From CATQHD01 sp965202675 (GTDB lineage Bacteria; Actinomycetota; Acidimicrobiia; Spongiisociales; Spongiisociaceae), in assembly GCA_965202675.1 (NCBI GenBank), contig OZ241842.1:930001-994000 (forward strand): a DNA stretch of 64,000 nucleotides, written 5' to 3'. Below are positions 36,732 to 46,132 of this stretch, piece by piece. Position numbers and translations under genes: made by a program. The notes beneath the pieces are model-generated. The model saw only the letters and a program-made list of their open reading frames with translations. It searched no databases and was not told where the DNA came from. Position 1 is the stretch's first letter; the number at the start of each line of letters is the position of its first letter.

Positions 36732-37553
36732 TCAAGTCATCGCGGCGGACCGGTAGGTGCCCAGCAGATGCAGCTCGGCCAGCGTGGTCAGGCGGGGTTC
36801 CAGTATTTCCCTAACCCCGCCCGGCCCCGGACGGTGGAGCATGTCCGCGTAGAAGCGGTACTTCCAGGGCTCCTCGGCGGGGCGGGATTCCAGCCGGGTG
36901 AGGTTGGCCCCCCGCAGGCCCAGCTCGGTGAGGGCCAAGGCGAGCGCGCCCGGCGTGTGGGCGGTGGCGAACATGAACGAGGTCTTGTTGGCGTCGGCCG
37001 CCGCCTCCTGCCCGTCCGGAACCAGCACCACGAACCGGGTGGTGTTGTGGGGCCGGTCCATGAAGTCGAAGGCCAGCACCTCCACTCCGTGGACGGCGGC
37101 GGTCTCCGGCGGGGCGAGGGCGGCCGCCGAGGTATCCCCCAGCTCGGATATCAGCCGGACCGCGCCCGCCGTATCGTGGATGGCCAGGGGTTCCCACCCG
37201 GCCTGCTCGATGCGGTCATCGGCTTGGGCGAGGGCTTGGGGGTGGGAACGCACCGTCCTGATGTCGTCGAGGACGGCCCCCGGCAGGCCGATGAGGGCGT
37301 GGCGCACCCTGACCAGATGCTCGGCCGCGATGGAAACCCGATTGCGGGTGAGCCGGTCCAGGACCGGCAGGACGCTTCCGGTGGTGGAGTTCTCGATCGG
37401 CAGCACCAGATAGTCGACCTCGCCGTCCCCCAGGGCGCCGAAGGCCTGCGCGAACCCGCCGAACCCGATCCGGACCGCCTCCGGGAACAGCTCCTTGGCG
37501 GCCTGATCGGAGTAGGAACGCCACTCTCCCTGGTAACCGACCTTCGTAGGCAT
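36732..37553 (-). CDS. pheA: Prephenate dehydratase
   Basis: Converts prephenate to phenylpyruvate in phenylalanine synthesis. From the ATG at 37553 the protein has 273 residues (an ATG at 37574 would add 7). The catalytic domain has KVGYQGEWRSYSDQAA, YLVLPIENSTTGSV and the signature HNTTRFVVL. A C-terminal ACT domain (MFATAHTPGALALALTELG...NLTRLESRP) should give phenylalanine feedback control. Confidence 0.94.
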   Translation of the reverse strand: MPTKVGYQGEWRSYSDQAAKELFPEAVRIGFGGFAQAFGALGDGEVDYLVLPIENSTTGSVLPVLDRLTRNRVSIAAEHLVRVRHALIGLPGAVLDDIRTVRSHPQALAQADDRIEQAGWEPLAIHDTAGAVRLISELGDTSAAALAPPETAAVHGVEVLAFDFMDRPHNTTRFVVLVPDGQEAAADANKTSFMFATAHTPGALALALTELGLRGANLTRLESRPAEEPWKYRFYADMLHRPGPGGVREILEPRLTTLAELHLLGTYRSAAMT

Positions 37554-37592
37554 TCGCCGCAGGGTACTACCCATCTAACATCGGCAACCGGC

Positions 37593-38048
37593 ATGAAACC
37601 CGACGCTCCCGAAGAGCTGACCGACTACCTGCACCGGTCCATCCCCCTTGCGGCCGTGATGGGAATCCGGGCGGTGGAGGCCTCATGGGACGCCGCCGTC
37701 CTGGCCGCCCCCTGCGAGAACAACCGCAACCACCAGGGAACCTTCTTCGGCGGGAGCCTGACTTCGCTGGCCCTGCTCGCCGGCTTCGCCGCGCTGCGCC
37801 ACCGCCTCCAGATACTGGACCTCGATTACCGCATAGTCGTCCGGCGCAGCGAGTTCTCCTTCGAACGCCCCGCCTCAACCGACGTGACCGCCCGGGCGGA
37901 GCTCGATCCGGTGAACTGGCGGAACCTGCTCGCCGTCCTCAAGCGCCGCGGCAAGGCGGGGATCACCGTAGAAGCAATCGTCCACGACGCCGCCGGCCAA
38001 CGGGTGGGGCGCATGACCGGCGTGTTCGCCCTGCTCCCGCCCGTCTGA
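37593..38048 (+). CDS. YiiD_C-type putative thioesterase
   Basis: A 151-residue protein starting MKPDAPEELTDYLHRSIPL. The pattern APCENNRNHQGTFFGGSLTSLALLAGFAAL matches the hot-dog thioesterase domain found at the C-terminus of YiiD. No substrate can be inferred. It is divergent from pheA across a 39-nt gap. An in-frame longer ORF through pheA is a shadow. Confidence 0.8.
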   Translation: MKPDAPEELTDYLHRSIPLAAVMGIRAVEASWDAAVLAAPCENNRNHQGTFFGGSLTSLALLAGFAALRHRLQILDLDYRIVVRRSEFSFERPASTDVTARAELDPVNWRNLLAVLKRRGKAGITVEAIVHDAAGQRVGRMTGVFALLPPV

Positions 38049-38061
38049 CCGAACGTCCCCG

Positions 38062-38253
38062 TTACTCCTTCTGAGAGTCGGCTGACGAAGGTGCTGCGTC
38101 CTTGCCCGCGCTCTTGCCGCTTGCTTTGGCTTTGCTGGCGATGTTGGCCAACCAATCAGCAGGCGGCGGCTTGACCTCGCTGGGCAGTACATCAGCACCC
38201 ATATATCCCTGCCGGCTTTGCCTGGCCGAGCGCCGTCTTTCTTTCTTACCCAT
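38062..38253 (-). CDS. Small basic hypothetical protein
   Basis: A 63-residue protein starting MGKKERRRSARQSRQGYMGA, with a Lys/Ala/Ser-rich tail. The ATG at 38253 overlaps the DUF6338 stop as ATGGGTAA, which supports it over the one at 38271. No family is recognised. Last gene of a three-gene unit. Confidence 0.5.
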   Translation of the reverse strand: MGKKERRRSARQSRQGYMGADVLPSEVKPPPADWLANIASKAKASGKSAGKDAAPSSADSQKE

Positions 38254-38905
38254 ACATATCTCTCCTTTCACTAGGAATGAATTCCAGATATTCTATCTCA
38301 TCCCAACGTACAAGCAACCCCCTAGACTCATCTGTCTCTTCAAATTTACCGGAACCGGTATTAAAGGCAAAGGTATGGGACAAATATATATCTTGTGGTT
38401 CTGGATAACCTGCTGCATAAGAACCTTGTCCATATAACCCGACCTGTGATTCACCGGATTTCATACGTAGATGCACCCAACCTGACGGGTGACCACTAAA
38501 TAAAAAATCCCAAGCACGAGGAGCAGGAGACCTTCCTATCAAACCCTTGATCCACTTGATCCACCAATAATACCACTTATTACTTATAGATTCTTCATTA
38601 AGGATAATCCAACCCACTAAAAGACCCATAACAACGGGTAGAATAACATAAGGAAAAACTAAAATCCATGCCCACAAACTGACAAAATTACCAGCTATAA
38701 ATGGATCCTTATATGAAAACCATAAATAATAAGTCAAAGGAAGAAAAAACACATGAAAAACGGCGGAATAACCTATAGAGCGCCAGAAACTATTCCTAAT
38801 ACCTGTAGCCCATCTCCCTGCCAATTGTTCAAACGCCCAAATGAATAGAGCACCTGGTAAAATGGCCAACCAGATGATAATTAGCGATTGCAGGGTGGTT
38901 GTCAT
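38246..38905 (-). CDS. DUF6338-like membrane protein
   Basis: A 219-residue protein with three clear transmembrane helices in the first 105 residues, then a cytoplasmic domain: RAWDFLFSGHPSGWVHLRMKSGE, YAAGYPEPQDIYLSHTFAFN and DEIEYLEFIP, as in DUF6338 proteins. Function unknown. The gene is strikingly AT-rich for this genome, indicating acquisition. It overlaps both neighbours (4 and 8 nt). Confidence 0.75.
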   Translation of the reverse strand: MTTTLQSLIIIWLAILPGALFIWAFEQLAGRWATGIRNSFWRSIGYSAVFHVFFLPLTYYLWFSYKDPFIAGNFVSLWAWILVFPYVILPVVMGLLVGWIILNEESISNKWYYWWIKWIKGLIGRSPAPRAWDFLFSGHPSGWVHLRMKSGESQVGLYGQGSYAAGYPEPQDIYLSHTFAFNTGSGKFEETDESRGLLVRWDEIEYLEFIPSERRDMYG

Positions 38906-39060
38906 TTCGGATAATCCAAGATCGGCTGACTATGACTTACCAGCCATAGCTCTACCCCTCCAGTATTGGCAGGGTCTACCTGGGAGAGCCCATCAGCGCG
39001 CCTCTGTATCAATGCCTCGAACTCTTCGATATCGGCAATCCGCGGTTCTCCCTGCTCCAT
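38902..39060 (-). CDS. Small hypothetical protein preceding DUF6338 gene
   Basis: A 52-residue protein from the ATG at 39060, MEQGEPRIADIEEFEALIQRRADG..., ending SHSQPILDYPK. Its stop overlaps the DUF6338 ATG as ATGA. A longer frame to 39177 would run through the hairpin at 39129 and is less likely. No family recognised. Confidence 0.5.
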   Translation of the reverse strand: MEQGEPRIADIEEFEALIQRRADGLSQVDPANTGGVELWLVSHSQPILDYPK

Positions 39061-39490
39061 CGTACAGAGTATAGATCGATATTGGATCGTGCGCAACGCC
39101 GCGGGCGGCTCAGCGTGTGGTGAAACTGCAGGGCCCGCCTTCGTTCGGGCGGGCCCTGTACCTAGCCACCGAAGCAACTAGGGGGACTTGTTTACCAATG
39201 TTACCCCCAAGGTGTGACAAGTATCGATCAAAGGACAAGACTGGTACCAGAAAGCGGCGGGCGGGCCTTAATATACCATCTGACCAGGTACTTTGTCAGA
39301 TGCACCCCCGGTGGACCCCCAGCGGCCCCCAGTCGGAGCTCGAATCGTCCGGGGCCATCGGGATGTCTTTGACGGGCCGCCTCGTCGGAGACGGTGGCTG
39401 CGGCCGCCGGTCGAAGGGTCCGGAACCCTGAGGAATCTTCCGCCGCCCCGGGCGGATTCGGGCTCCGGGCAAACCGTTAACCTGCCGCCG
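39061..39490. other. Intergenic region upstream of rex
   Basis: About 430 nt. It holds the strong hairpin at 39129-39158 and a moderately AT-rich stretch around 39250-39300 that could carry the rex promoter. I looked for a Rex operator (TTGTGA-type palindrome) and did not find a convincing one. An open frame continues upstream from rex but has no family support. Confidence 0.45.
39129..39158. terminator. Strong GC hairpin
   Basis: A perfect 11-bp stem (CAGGGCCCGCC/GGCGGGCCCTG) with an 8-nt loop. No T run follows on either strand. It separates the DUF6338 unit from the rex upstream region and could be a terminator for something reading in from the right, or an insulating structure. Confidence 0.5.
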
Positions 39491-40111
39491 ATGAAGGGGA
39501 ACCTGCCTGCCGCCACCGTCGAGCGCCTGCCCCGCTACCTCCGTTGCCTGGAGCTGCTCCCGCCCTCGCAGGTGACCATCTCGTCTAAGGAGCTGGCGCG
39601 GCTCTGCAACCTGAACGCCGCCGGGGTGCGCAAGGACCTGTCGTATCTCGGGTCCGCCGGCATGAGGGGGGTGGGCTACTACGCGGGGGAGCTGGCCGAC
39701 CGCATCCGCCGCAAGCTGGGACTGACCGAAAACCGGGCGGTGGCGGTGATCGGCGTGGGCAACCTCGGATCGGCTCTCGCCAACTACGGCGGGTTCGGCA
39801 ACCGGGGCTTCCGCATCGCGGGGCTCTACGACGCCGACCCGGCCAAGATCGGCCGCCGGATGGGCGGGATCACCATCCGCCCCCTCGAGCAGTTGCCGGA
39901 AGACGCCGAGTCGGTCGACATCTCGGTGGGCATAATCGCCACCCCCGCCGAGGCGGCCCAGCAGGTGGCCGATACGCTGTCCGAGGCCGGGGTGCCCTCG
40001 ATCCTCAACTTCGCCCCCGCCGTGCTGAGCGTTCCCGAAGGCGTCCATCTGCGCCAGGTGGACGTGGCCACCGAGCTCCAGATCCTCGGCTTCTACATGG
40101 CGGGGCGGTAA
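39491..40111 (+). CDS. rex: Redox-sensing transcriptional repressor Rex
   Basis: NADH/NAD-responsive repressor of respiratory and fermentative genes. From the ATG at 39491 it has 206 residues, the family size. The winged-helix N-terminus has TISSKELARLCNLNAAGVRKDLSYLG, and the Rossmann domain has VIGVGNLGSALANYGGF. Given the respiratory operons nearby it may control some of them, but no operator was identified. Confidence 0.93.
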   Translation: MKGNLPAATVERLPRYLRCLELLPPSQVTISSKELARLCNLNAAGVRKDLSYLGSAGMRGVGYYAGELADRIRRKLGLTENRAVAVIGVGNLGSALANYGGFGNRGFRIAGLYDADPAKIGRRMGGITIRPLEQLPEDAESVDISVGIIATPAEAAQQVADTLSEAGVPSILNFAPAVLSVPEGVHLRQVDVATELQILGFYMAGR

Positions 40112-40127
40112 CCGCCGGCATCCCTCG

Positions 40128-42332
40128 TTATGCGTCCACACCGAGGCGGCGCCGTTCCATCTCGATGATGCGCCGCTCCTGTTCGGCTTGCGAAACGACC
40201 TGCCTCACGCTCTCTTGGTCGGTGATGTCGACCGCCTCGGGTGTCGCTTCCTTCATGGCGCTTGCCCGGACGTACTCGGCGAAAAGGGCCGACTTGCGGG
40301 CGAGGATGACCAGCATCCGTTCGTCGACGCTGTGCTCGGCGAGCAGGCGGTGCACCTCGACTGTTCTGATCTGCCCCATCCGGCGGCACCGCGCGATCGC
40401 CTGCTCCTCGGTGGCCGGTTTCCATTGGGGCTCGGTCAGGATGACGACCGACGCGGCCTGGATGTTCAGCCCGACTCCCCCGGCTTCTATCTGGTTGATC
40501 AAAACAGCCGGCCCCCTTTGATCGGTGAACCGATCGACCAGCTCCTGGCGGCGGGTCGCCGGAACGCCGCCGGTCAAGGGCTCGAAGGCCAAAGGGCCGA
40601 GCGCGGCATGCACCCGCCGGATCACGTCGCGGAAATACGAGAACACAACAACCTTGCGGTCGTTGTCCGCCGCCTCTTCGACGATCTCGAGCAGGCGGCC
40701 CAACTTGGGCGAGTCCTCGGGGCGTTCGGTCATGAACGCGGCCCGCCGCATGGCCATGAAGTTGCCTTCGGCGACCGCCCTCCGGTACGCATCGGAGGCC
40801 GCGCCGTCGAGCCTCACCCACTGCGCCGTTTCGATCTTGGGCGGGAGCTCGTCGAGTACGTCGACCTGATTGCGCCGGAGATACACCGGCGCGACGGCTC
40901 GGCGGAAGGCGTCCGCGCCTGCGATCCCGTCGGCGGCGCGAATCCCGGAGGCCAGATCGGGGCGGATGTGGTCGACCAGCGTGCGGAACTCCTCTACTCG
41001 GTTCTGCATCGGCGTCCCGCTCATCAAAAGGGCGTACTTCGACCGGGCGAGCCAGCTGCGGACGGCCTTCGTGCGGAGGGCGGAGGGGTTCTTCACGTAA
41101 TGGGCCTCGTCGACCACCATCGCTTCGATCTTGATGTCGGGAAGCCCGAGCGCCCTGAGGGTGTCGAAGGTAGTGACCGCGACGCCGCCCCGGTGCGACC
41201 ACAGGCGGACGCTCCGGTCCCGGTCGGGGCCGTGCAGCCGTATGCATTCGAGTTGCGAGTGCCGCTCGATCTCGTGCTCCCAGTTCACCAACACGCCGGC
41301 CGGGCTGACGACGAGAAAGCGCACCCCGCCGCGCGAGCGCAGATGACAGAGCACGGCCAGGGCCTCGACCGTCTTGCCGAGGCCCATCTCATCGCCCAGG
41401 ATCGTCCGCTCCTGGACCAGGGCGAACTTGGCCCCGAAGGTCTGGTAGCCGCGCAACGAGGGTCTGAGCAGATCGGTGTCGAGGTCGAAGGCCCTGATCA
41501 GGCTGACTATCTCCTCCGAGACGAATCCCCGAGAAGCGTCCTCGTGGGCCTTGCTCAGCCCGCTTACCTCGATGAGCAGCCCGTTGTAGACCACGGGCCT
41601 CTGGGCGTAGTCATCCCAGACGGGCGGCGGCCTGTCCCGAAATGCCGTCCGCCGTTCCTCGGCCTGGTCCATATCGGAACGGAGGGCGGCGGTGGCCGGG
41701 CTGTTCAGAAGGGACTCCAGCCTCTCGAAAGCCGCCCGACCCGCCTCCTTCCGCCGCCGCGCGGCGAAGAACCTCCGTACCCGCCGGTACTCGAGGCGGG
41801 CGGAGCGGATATCGGCCTCGACGGCCTTCATCATCTGCTCGATCCCTGATCTCATCGGCTCGATGCGCCGGCGCAGGACGTAGAGGGCGCACAGCGAGGT
41901 CAACAGCGCGGTCTGCTCCAACGGCCTGGCGTCGATGTCGAAACGAATCCTGACCGACCCGCGCACCGAAGCCTCCACCTGCAGCGCGGCCGCGACCGCC
42001 CTCGCCGAGGTTTGGGGACCCACGCCTTTGATCGATTCGAGCCGACGACGGCCCGCAGCCCCGACATCGGCGACGGTGCGAAGCCCGGCCGCTTCGATCG
42101 CGCCGAGGCGGAGCCGCCCCCCGGCCGCCTCGTTCAATGCTTTGATCGGCATCCCCGCGAGTTGCTCCTGCACGGCCCGCTCCCGCTCGGCCTCAAAGGA
42201 GGAAACGGCTTCTCGTTCGGCCCGGACCGGAAGATCGAGCAAAGCCGCCGCCTGTTGCCGGAGAGCCTTGATTCGGGCAATGACCTTTTTGGCGGACCGA
42301 GCCGACGCGGCGGGTCGGGGTGCGGCGGTCAC
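40128..42332 (-). CDS. SNF2-family DEAD/DEAH helicase with HhH N-terminus
   Basis: A 734-residue protein. The N-terminal part has a helix-hairpin-helix motif (ESIKGVGPQTSARAVAAAL, around residue 82-100), then the SNF2 core: DEMGLGKTVEALAV near 315, VVDEAHYVKNPSALR near 405 and GGVGLNIQAASVVILTEPQWKPATEEQAIARCRRMGQ near 630. It probably remodels or translocates on DNA. No methylase or nuclease partner is adjacent, so it may be a repair or general helicase. It converges on rex with 16 nt between. Confidence 0.88.
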   Translation of the reverse strand: MTAAPRPAASARSAKKVIARIKALRQQAAALLDLPVRAEREAVSSFEAERERAVQEQLAGMPIKALNEAAGGRLRLGAIEAAGLRTVADVGAAGRRRLESIKGVGPQTSARAVAAALQVEASVRGSVRIRFDIDARPLEQTALLTSLCALYVLRRRIEPMRSGIEQMMKAVEADIRSARLEYRRVRRFFAARRRKEAGRAAFERLESLLNSPATAALRSDMDQAEERRTAFRDRPPPVWDDYAQRPVVYNGLLIEVSGLSKAHEDASRGFVSEEIVSLIRAFDLDTDLLRPSLRGYQTFGAKFALVQERTILGDEMGLGKTVEALAVLCHLRSRGGVRFLVVSPAGVLVNWEHEIERHSQLECIRLHGPDRDRSVRLWSHRGGVAVTTFDTLRALGLPDIKIEAMVVDEAHYVKNPSALRTKAVRSWLARSKYALLMSGTPMQNRVEEFRTLVDHIRPDLASGIRAADGIAGADAFRRAVAPVYLRRNQVDVLDELPPKIETAQWVRLDGAASDAYRRAVAEGNFMAMRRAAFMTERPEDSPKLGRLLEIVEEAADNDRKVVVFSYFRDVIRRVHAALGPLAFEPLTGGVPATRRQELVDRFTDQRGPAVLINQIEAGGVGLNIQAASVVILTEPQWKPATEEQAIARCRRMGQIRTVEVHRLLAEHSVDERMLVILARKSALFAEYVRASAMKEATPEAVDITDQESVRQVVSQAEQERRIIEMERRRLGVDA

Positions 42333-42365
42333 TTCAGGTCGCGGACGCGCAGCCCGACGCGCCGG

Positions 42366-42719
42366 TCACTCTCGTTCCTGATCGCTTTCGTAGCGGTGGA
42401 GGGCCACCAGGAACATGATGAACAGGATGGCGGAGGCGACGGTGAAGGCACCGGGGATGATCCTGATCTCGAAGGCGTTCAGGCCCTCGAAATCCACCGG
42501 GCGGGGGCCGCGGGGGGCGTAGAGCACGAACAGGATCGAGTTGATGGTGGTCCAGCCGAACACGCCCGCCCCCAGCACCAGGATCGCCAGGCGCTTGCCC
42601 AGGTTGGTGTACTGGAGCAGGTAGACGGAGCCGAAGAACACCAGCAGCGCCGCCAGGGTGAGCACGATCCCCGTGAACAGCAGGTTCTGGGAGAGCAGGG
42701 CCCGAAACAGCTCGCGCAT
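42366..42719 (-). CDS. Small membrane protein of the cytochrome bc operon
   Basis: A 117-residue protein with three hydrophobic helices (about 12-37, 43-66 and 87-108). I do not recognise a family. It directly abuts the dihaem cytochrome c gene and is the last gene of the operon, so it may be an accessory subunit of the complex. Confidence 0.7.
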   Translation of the reverse strand: MRELFRALLSQNLLFTGIVLTLAALLVFFGSVYLLQYTNLGKRLAILVLGAGVFGWTTINSILFVLYAPRGPRPVDFEGLNAFEIRIIPGAFTVASAILFIMFLVALHRYESDQERE

Positions 42720-44183
42720 CTACCCTCCTCCGCCGGATTCGCCTGCCGCGTAGTCCGCTCCGTCCAGGGTCGGCCCCCGGAGATAGCGGACGATCAGCTC
42801 GAGATCCTCGGCGGTAAGCACCATCCCGAAGCCGGGCATGCGGCCCGAGCCGACCCCGTTCACCCCGTACCCGACGCCGGAAACCGAACCGCCTTCGATG
42901 AAGTCGTACATGTCCTCGGCGGTGAGGAACTGGGTGAGGGCCCGCCCGTCCCGCAGCGACGGCCCCAGCGCCCCCGAGGCCTGGGCCTGCTGGAAGGCGG
43001 GTCCGGCCGAGTAGCCGGCGGTGTGGCATCGGGCGCAGTAGGCGTTGTAGAGGCCCACCGCCCGGACGGCGGCCTCCCCGCCGCCGTCGAAGGAGGCTTC
43101 GGCCACCGCGCCTGCGTCCACTTCCCATCTGGCCCGGCGGGCGGCGTTCTCCAGGAACTGGAGGCCGAACCGGGCTTGGGCCAGCAGGCTCTCCTGGTTC
43201 TGGAAGGTTATCGACAGCGAGGCGGCGGAAGATTCGAGGTCGGCCACCATCTGCGCCGCCGAGCGCCGGTCGGCCACCCCGATCAGGGTCTCGGCGTTGC
43301 GGGGGTCGAACCCCGGCTCGGTGGCCAGATAACCGGCGGAGCGGGCCTGCCCGGCGACGGCGCGCAGCCCTTCCTCGGCCACGTCCGACAGGCCGTCGCC
43401 GTCGGTGTCTATGCCCCGGTCGGCCAGATCGAGGATCTCCCTTGCCTGCTCCGCAATGGCGCCCACCTCCTGCGAGGTCTCGCCGGAGGTGCGGATCCGC
43501 TCGATCTCCGCCTGCTGCTCCTCGATCTGGGAGTCGACCGCATCCGCCGCCCCCGCCAGGCGGTTGCCCGCCCCGGTGATCAGGCCCTCCACCTTGAGCA
43601 GAGCCTGGGTCTGGTCGACCTGGAGGGACTCGATGTAGTTGAGCAGGTCGTCGACCTGCTGGCTGTTGAGCGGCCCGCCGCCGTCCAGGCCCCAGGGCGG
43701 CATGGGCGTGTTGGCCCGCCCGTACACGATCCAGAACCTGATCTCGTCCCGGTCGTAGCGGTAGAAGATGTCGTCGAGCGCCGGGCTGGCCCATCCCGCC
43801 ACCGTCACCTGGGAGCGGTCCTCTAGGAAGGCGGCCACCCCCCCGCCGCCCGCCGCGCCGTGGCAGCCGCCGCAGCCGAACTCTTCCCACACCTCGTGGC
43901 CCCGCTCCAGAGACGCATCGCCGAACTCCACCACGAAGCCCTCCTGTCGGTTCAGCTCCCCCAGGTAGTAGATGGGCATGGCCAGGGTGAGGAACCCGGC
44001 GGTGACCACCGCCCCCACCAGGGTGCGGTCCAGGCGCCCCGTCTCCAGCTCGTCGTCGGTCTGGGAGGCGGACAGGTTGGCGGGGACCGGATCCCTGCGC
44101 TCCCGCCGGGAACCCGAACCCACCAGATAGGCGAACCATCCGATGGCGCCCAGCGCGACGATGGTAACCACCAGGGTCGCCAC
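42720..44183 (-). CDS. Membrane-anchored dihaem cytochrome c with Ca-binding-like motif
   Basis: A 487-residue protein with two N-terminal transmembrane helices (residues 1-22 and about 54-74). Haem sites are CGGCH at 104-108 and CARCH at 383-387. Between them is a helical, coiled-coil-like region with the acidic loop DTDGDGLSD, as in EF-hand or dockerin-type calcium sites. It occupies the place of cytochrome c in the bc complex and should take electrons from the Rieske protein. Confidence 0.85.
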   Translation of the reverse strand: MATLVVTIVALGAIGWFAYLVGSGSRRERRDPVPANLSASQTDDELETGRLDRTLVGAVVTAGFLTLAMPIYYLGELNRQEGFVVEFGDASLERGHEVWEEFGCGGCHGAAGGGGVAAFLEDRSQVTVAGWASPALDDIFYRYDRDEIRFWIVYGRANTPMPPWGLDGGGPLNSQQVDDLLNYIESLQVDQTQALLKVEGLITGAGNRLAGAADAVDSQIEEQQAEIERIRTSGETSQEVGAIAEQAREILDLADRGIDTDGDGLSDVAEEGLRAVAGQARSAGYLATEPGFDPRNAETLIGVADRRSAAQMVADLESSAASLSITFQNQESLLAQARFGLQFLENAARRARWEVDAGAVAEASFDGGGEAAVRAVGLYNAYCARCHTAGYSAGPAFQQAQASGALGPSLRDGRALTQFLTAEDMYDFIEGGSVSGVGYGVNGVGSGRMPGFGMVLTAEDLELIVRYLRGPTLDGADYAAGESGGGG

Positions 44184-44186
44184 CGG

Positions 44187-45158
44187 CTAGGCCTCCTCGG
44201 TGGTCGTGAGGGCGATGCAGGAAGGGCCCTGCGGGTAGGGGACGGTCTTGGCGACGGCGCGGGCGGTCTGGAAGATGGTGCCGGTCTTGACGATCATGCG
44301 TCCGTTTTCCTCCGCCACCTCGAAGCGGTCCAGGTTGCGGGGGGCGGGGCCGGCCTCGTACTCCCCGGCGTAGTTGTACTTGGAGCCGTGGCACGGGCAT
44401 TCGAACCCCTGGGAGGTCTCGCACCAGGGCACCCGGCAGCCGAGATGGACGCAGCGCTGGAAAAGGGCCGACAGCCCCCCCACCACCACCGGCTGGCCTC
44501 CGAACTGGGAGCGGGACAGGTCGGCCTCGGCGAACGGCACGATGTAGGCGCGGGCTTCGGGCACGAACTTGGGGAGGATGGAACCGTCGCTCTGGATCAC
44601 CTCGGCCTGGATGTCGGCCACCGCGCCCACGTCGATGTCGGAGCCGAATCCCCCCGACAGGCGCGGCCACAGAAAGCCCAGGTAGGCAACGCCGTTGAGG
44701 CCCATGAAGGCCCCGAAGGTGATCCCCAGGGCGCGGGTGAAGAACTGGCGGCGGTTGACCCCGGCTTCCTGGGGGGAAAGCTCCTCGACCCGCATGACGT
44801 CCACCGTCTGCATGGCGGCCGCCGCGGCGGGAACGGCGGCGGCTTCTTCTTCGCCGGCCGGTTCCTCCGCGGCCTCTTCCTCTTCCTCCGCCCCTTCGGC
44901 TTCGGGCGCGGCCCCGTCCGCCTCCGCCGGGCCGCCGCCGGCCGGAGCGGGCGGGCCGGCCGCCACCACCGGGGACGGCAGGGCGGAACGGTCGGCCTTC
45001 CGGGTTTCGCGCGTCACCGCCGATCCCCGCGGCCGGAGCGGACGGCGGGGCTGCCCGGGGGCCTCCCCGCTGCGGCGGTAGGCGATCATGAAGGCGCCCA
45101 GCACCCCCGCCAACGCCACGCCCGCCAGGGCCACGATCAGGAGCTGGACGGCGGTCAT
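44187..45158 (-). CDS. Rieske iron-sulfur protein of bc complex
   Basis: A 323-residue protein from the ATG at 45158, which overlaps the previous stop as ATGA. The Rieske [2Fe-2S] ligands are in CVHLGC and CPCHGSKY. An N-terminal helix is followed by a long Glu/Ala/Pro linker, then NRRQFFTRALG (twin-arginine-like) and a second helix. The extended N-terminus is unusual compared with short Rieske proteins but common in actinobacteria. Functions in quinol oxidation with the b subunits. Confidence 0.9.
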   Translation of the reverse strand: MTAVQLLIVALAGVALAGVLGAFMIAYRRSGEAPGQPRRPLRPRGSAVTRETRKADRSALPSPVVAAGPPAPAGGGPAEADGAAPEAEGAEEEEEAAEEPAGEEEAAAVPAAAAAMQTVDVMRVEELSPQEAGVNRRQFFTRALGITFGAFMGLNGVAYLGFLWPRLSGGFGSDIDVGAVADIQAEVIQSDGSILPKFVPEARAYIVPFAEADLSRSQFGGQPVVVGGLSALFQRCVHLGCRVPWCETSQGFECPCHGSKYNYAGEYEAGPAPRNLDRFEVAEENGRMIVKTGTIFQTARAVAKTVPYPQGPSCIALTTTEEA

Positions 45159-46132
45159 TCGAAGTGCACCCAGTCCTTGAGGTCGTCGAACCAGATCCCG
45201 TCGGCCCACGGATAGGTGAAATTGAATCCCGGACCGCGGAACAGGGTCCCCAGCAGGGTGAGGGTGGCCGAGCCGGTCAGGAACAGCGTGAACAGCATGA
45301 TGGCGAACTTGCGGTCCGAGGGCTTGGTGGACGGATTGCGGTCCACGTAGGGAATGGCCATGAAACCTACCAGGCCGGTGATGGCCGGGATGACTACCCC
45401 CGCGATCTGCGGGTCGTAGTAGGACAGCAGCTCCTGGAGGCCGAGGAAGTACCAGGGCGCCTTGGACGGGTTGGGGGTGGCGTTGAAGTTGGCCAGCTCG
45501 AGCAGGGGCGCCTGGAGGATCACCGACAGGACGATCAGCACCGCGGTGATCACCATCAGGGCGCTGAACTCGGCGATCATCAGATGCGGCCAGGTGTTCA
45601 CCTTGTCGGTGGGGGTGGCCTTGACCTGCTGGATGGCCCTCGCCTTCACCACCGTGAGCAGTCGTTGGGGCCTCACCCCTTCGGGGATGTCCTCGGGGGG
45701 CGCCGCCGGACGCGGCGTAACCGCGGTGGCGGCGCCGTTGCCGGACGGATCAGGGGGGGCCGGCGGCGGATCCTCGGTCGCAACCGCCGCCGGAGGGGGG
45801 GCCGCCTCCGCAGCCGCGGCGGGGGGCGCAGCCGCGGGTTCGGGCTCGGCCGGAGGGGAGGACGGGGCCAGCTCCTCTCGGATCTCGGCCAATACCTGCT
45901 CGACCGGGGCCCCGATGGCCTGGGCCTTGGCCTCCGCCGAGCGCTGCAGCAGATGCTCTGGAACCCCCGGGGCCGAGGCGGGCGGCGGGCTCTCGGCAAC
46001 GGGCGGAGGAGGCGGCGCCGGGGGGCCGGCTTCGCCCCTGATCCGGGCCAGGACCTGTTCGACCGGCACGCCGAGCGCCTTGGCCTGCGCCTCCGCCGAG
46101 CGCTGCAGCAGGTGTTCGGGTATCTCGGCCAT
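45155..46132 (-). CDS. Cytochrome b C-terminal (subunit IV-like) with N-terminal PEHL repeats
   Basis: A 325-residue protein. The C-terminal half has the subunit IV features TPNPSKAPWYFLGLQELL and three to four membrane helices, and pairs with the split cytochrome b gene upstream. The N-terminal part carries two copies of a short helical motif, PEHLLQRSAEAxAxAxGxPVEQVLAxIR (residues 5-32 and 58-85), joined by Pro/Ala-rich linkers. A related motif is in the two cytochromes c of the divergent operon. It abuts the genes on both sides. Confidence 0.88.
   Translation of the reverse strand: MAEIPEHLLQRSAEAQAKALGVPVEQVLARIRGEAGPPAPPPPPVAESPPPASAPGVPEHLLQRSAEAKAQAIGAPVEQVLAEIREELAPSSPPAEPEPAAAPPAAAAEAAPPPAAVATEDPPPAPPDPSGNGAATAVTPRPAAPPEDIPEGVRPQRLLTVVKARAIQQVKATPTDKVNTWPHLMIAEFSALMVITAVLIVLSVILQAPLLELANFNATPNPSKAPWYFLGLQELLSYYDPQIAGVVIPAITGLVGFMAIPYVDRNPSTKPSDRKFAIMLFTLFLTGSATLTLLGTLFRGPGFNFTYPWADGIWFDDLKDWVHFE

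Noticed and set aside
39061..39490. Rex operator upstream of rex
   Set aside because: I looked for the TTGTGA-n6-TCACAA type palindrome and found only poor partial matches.
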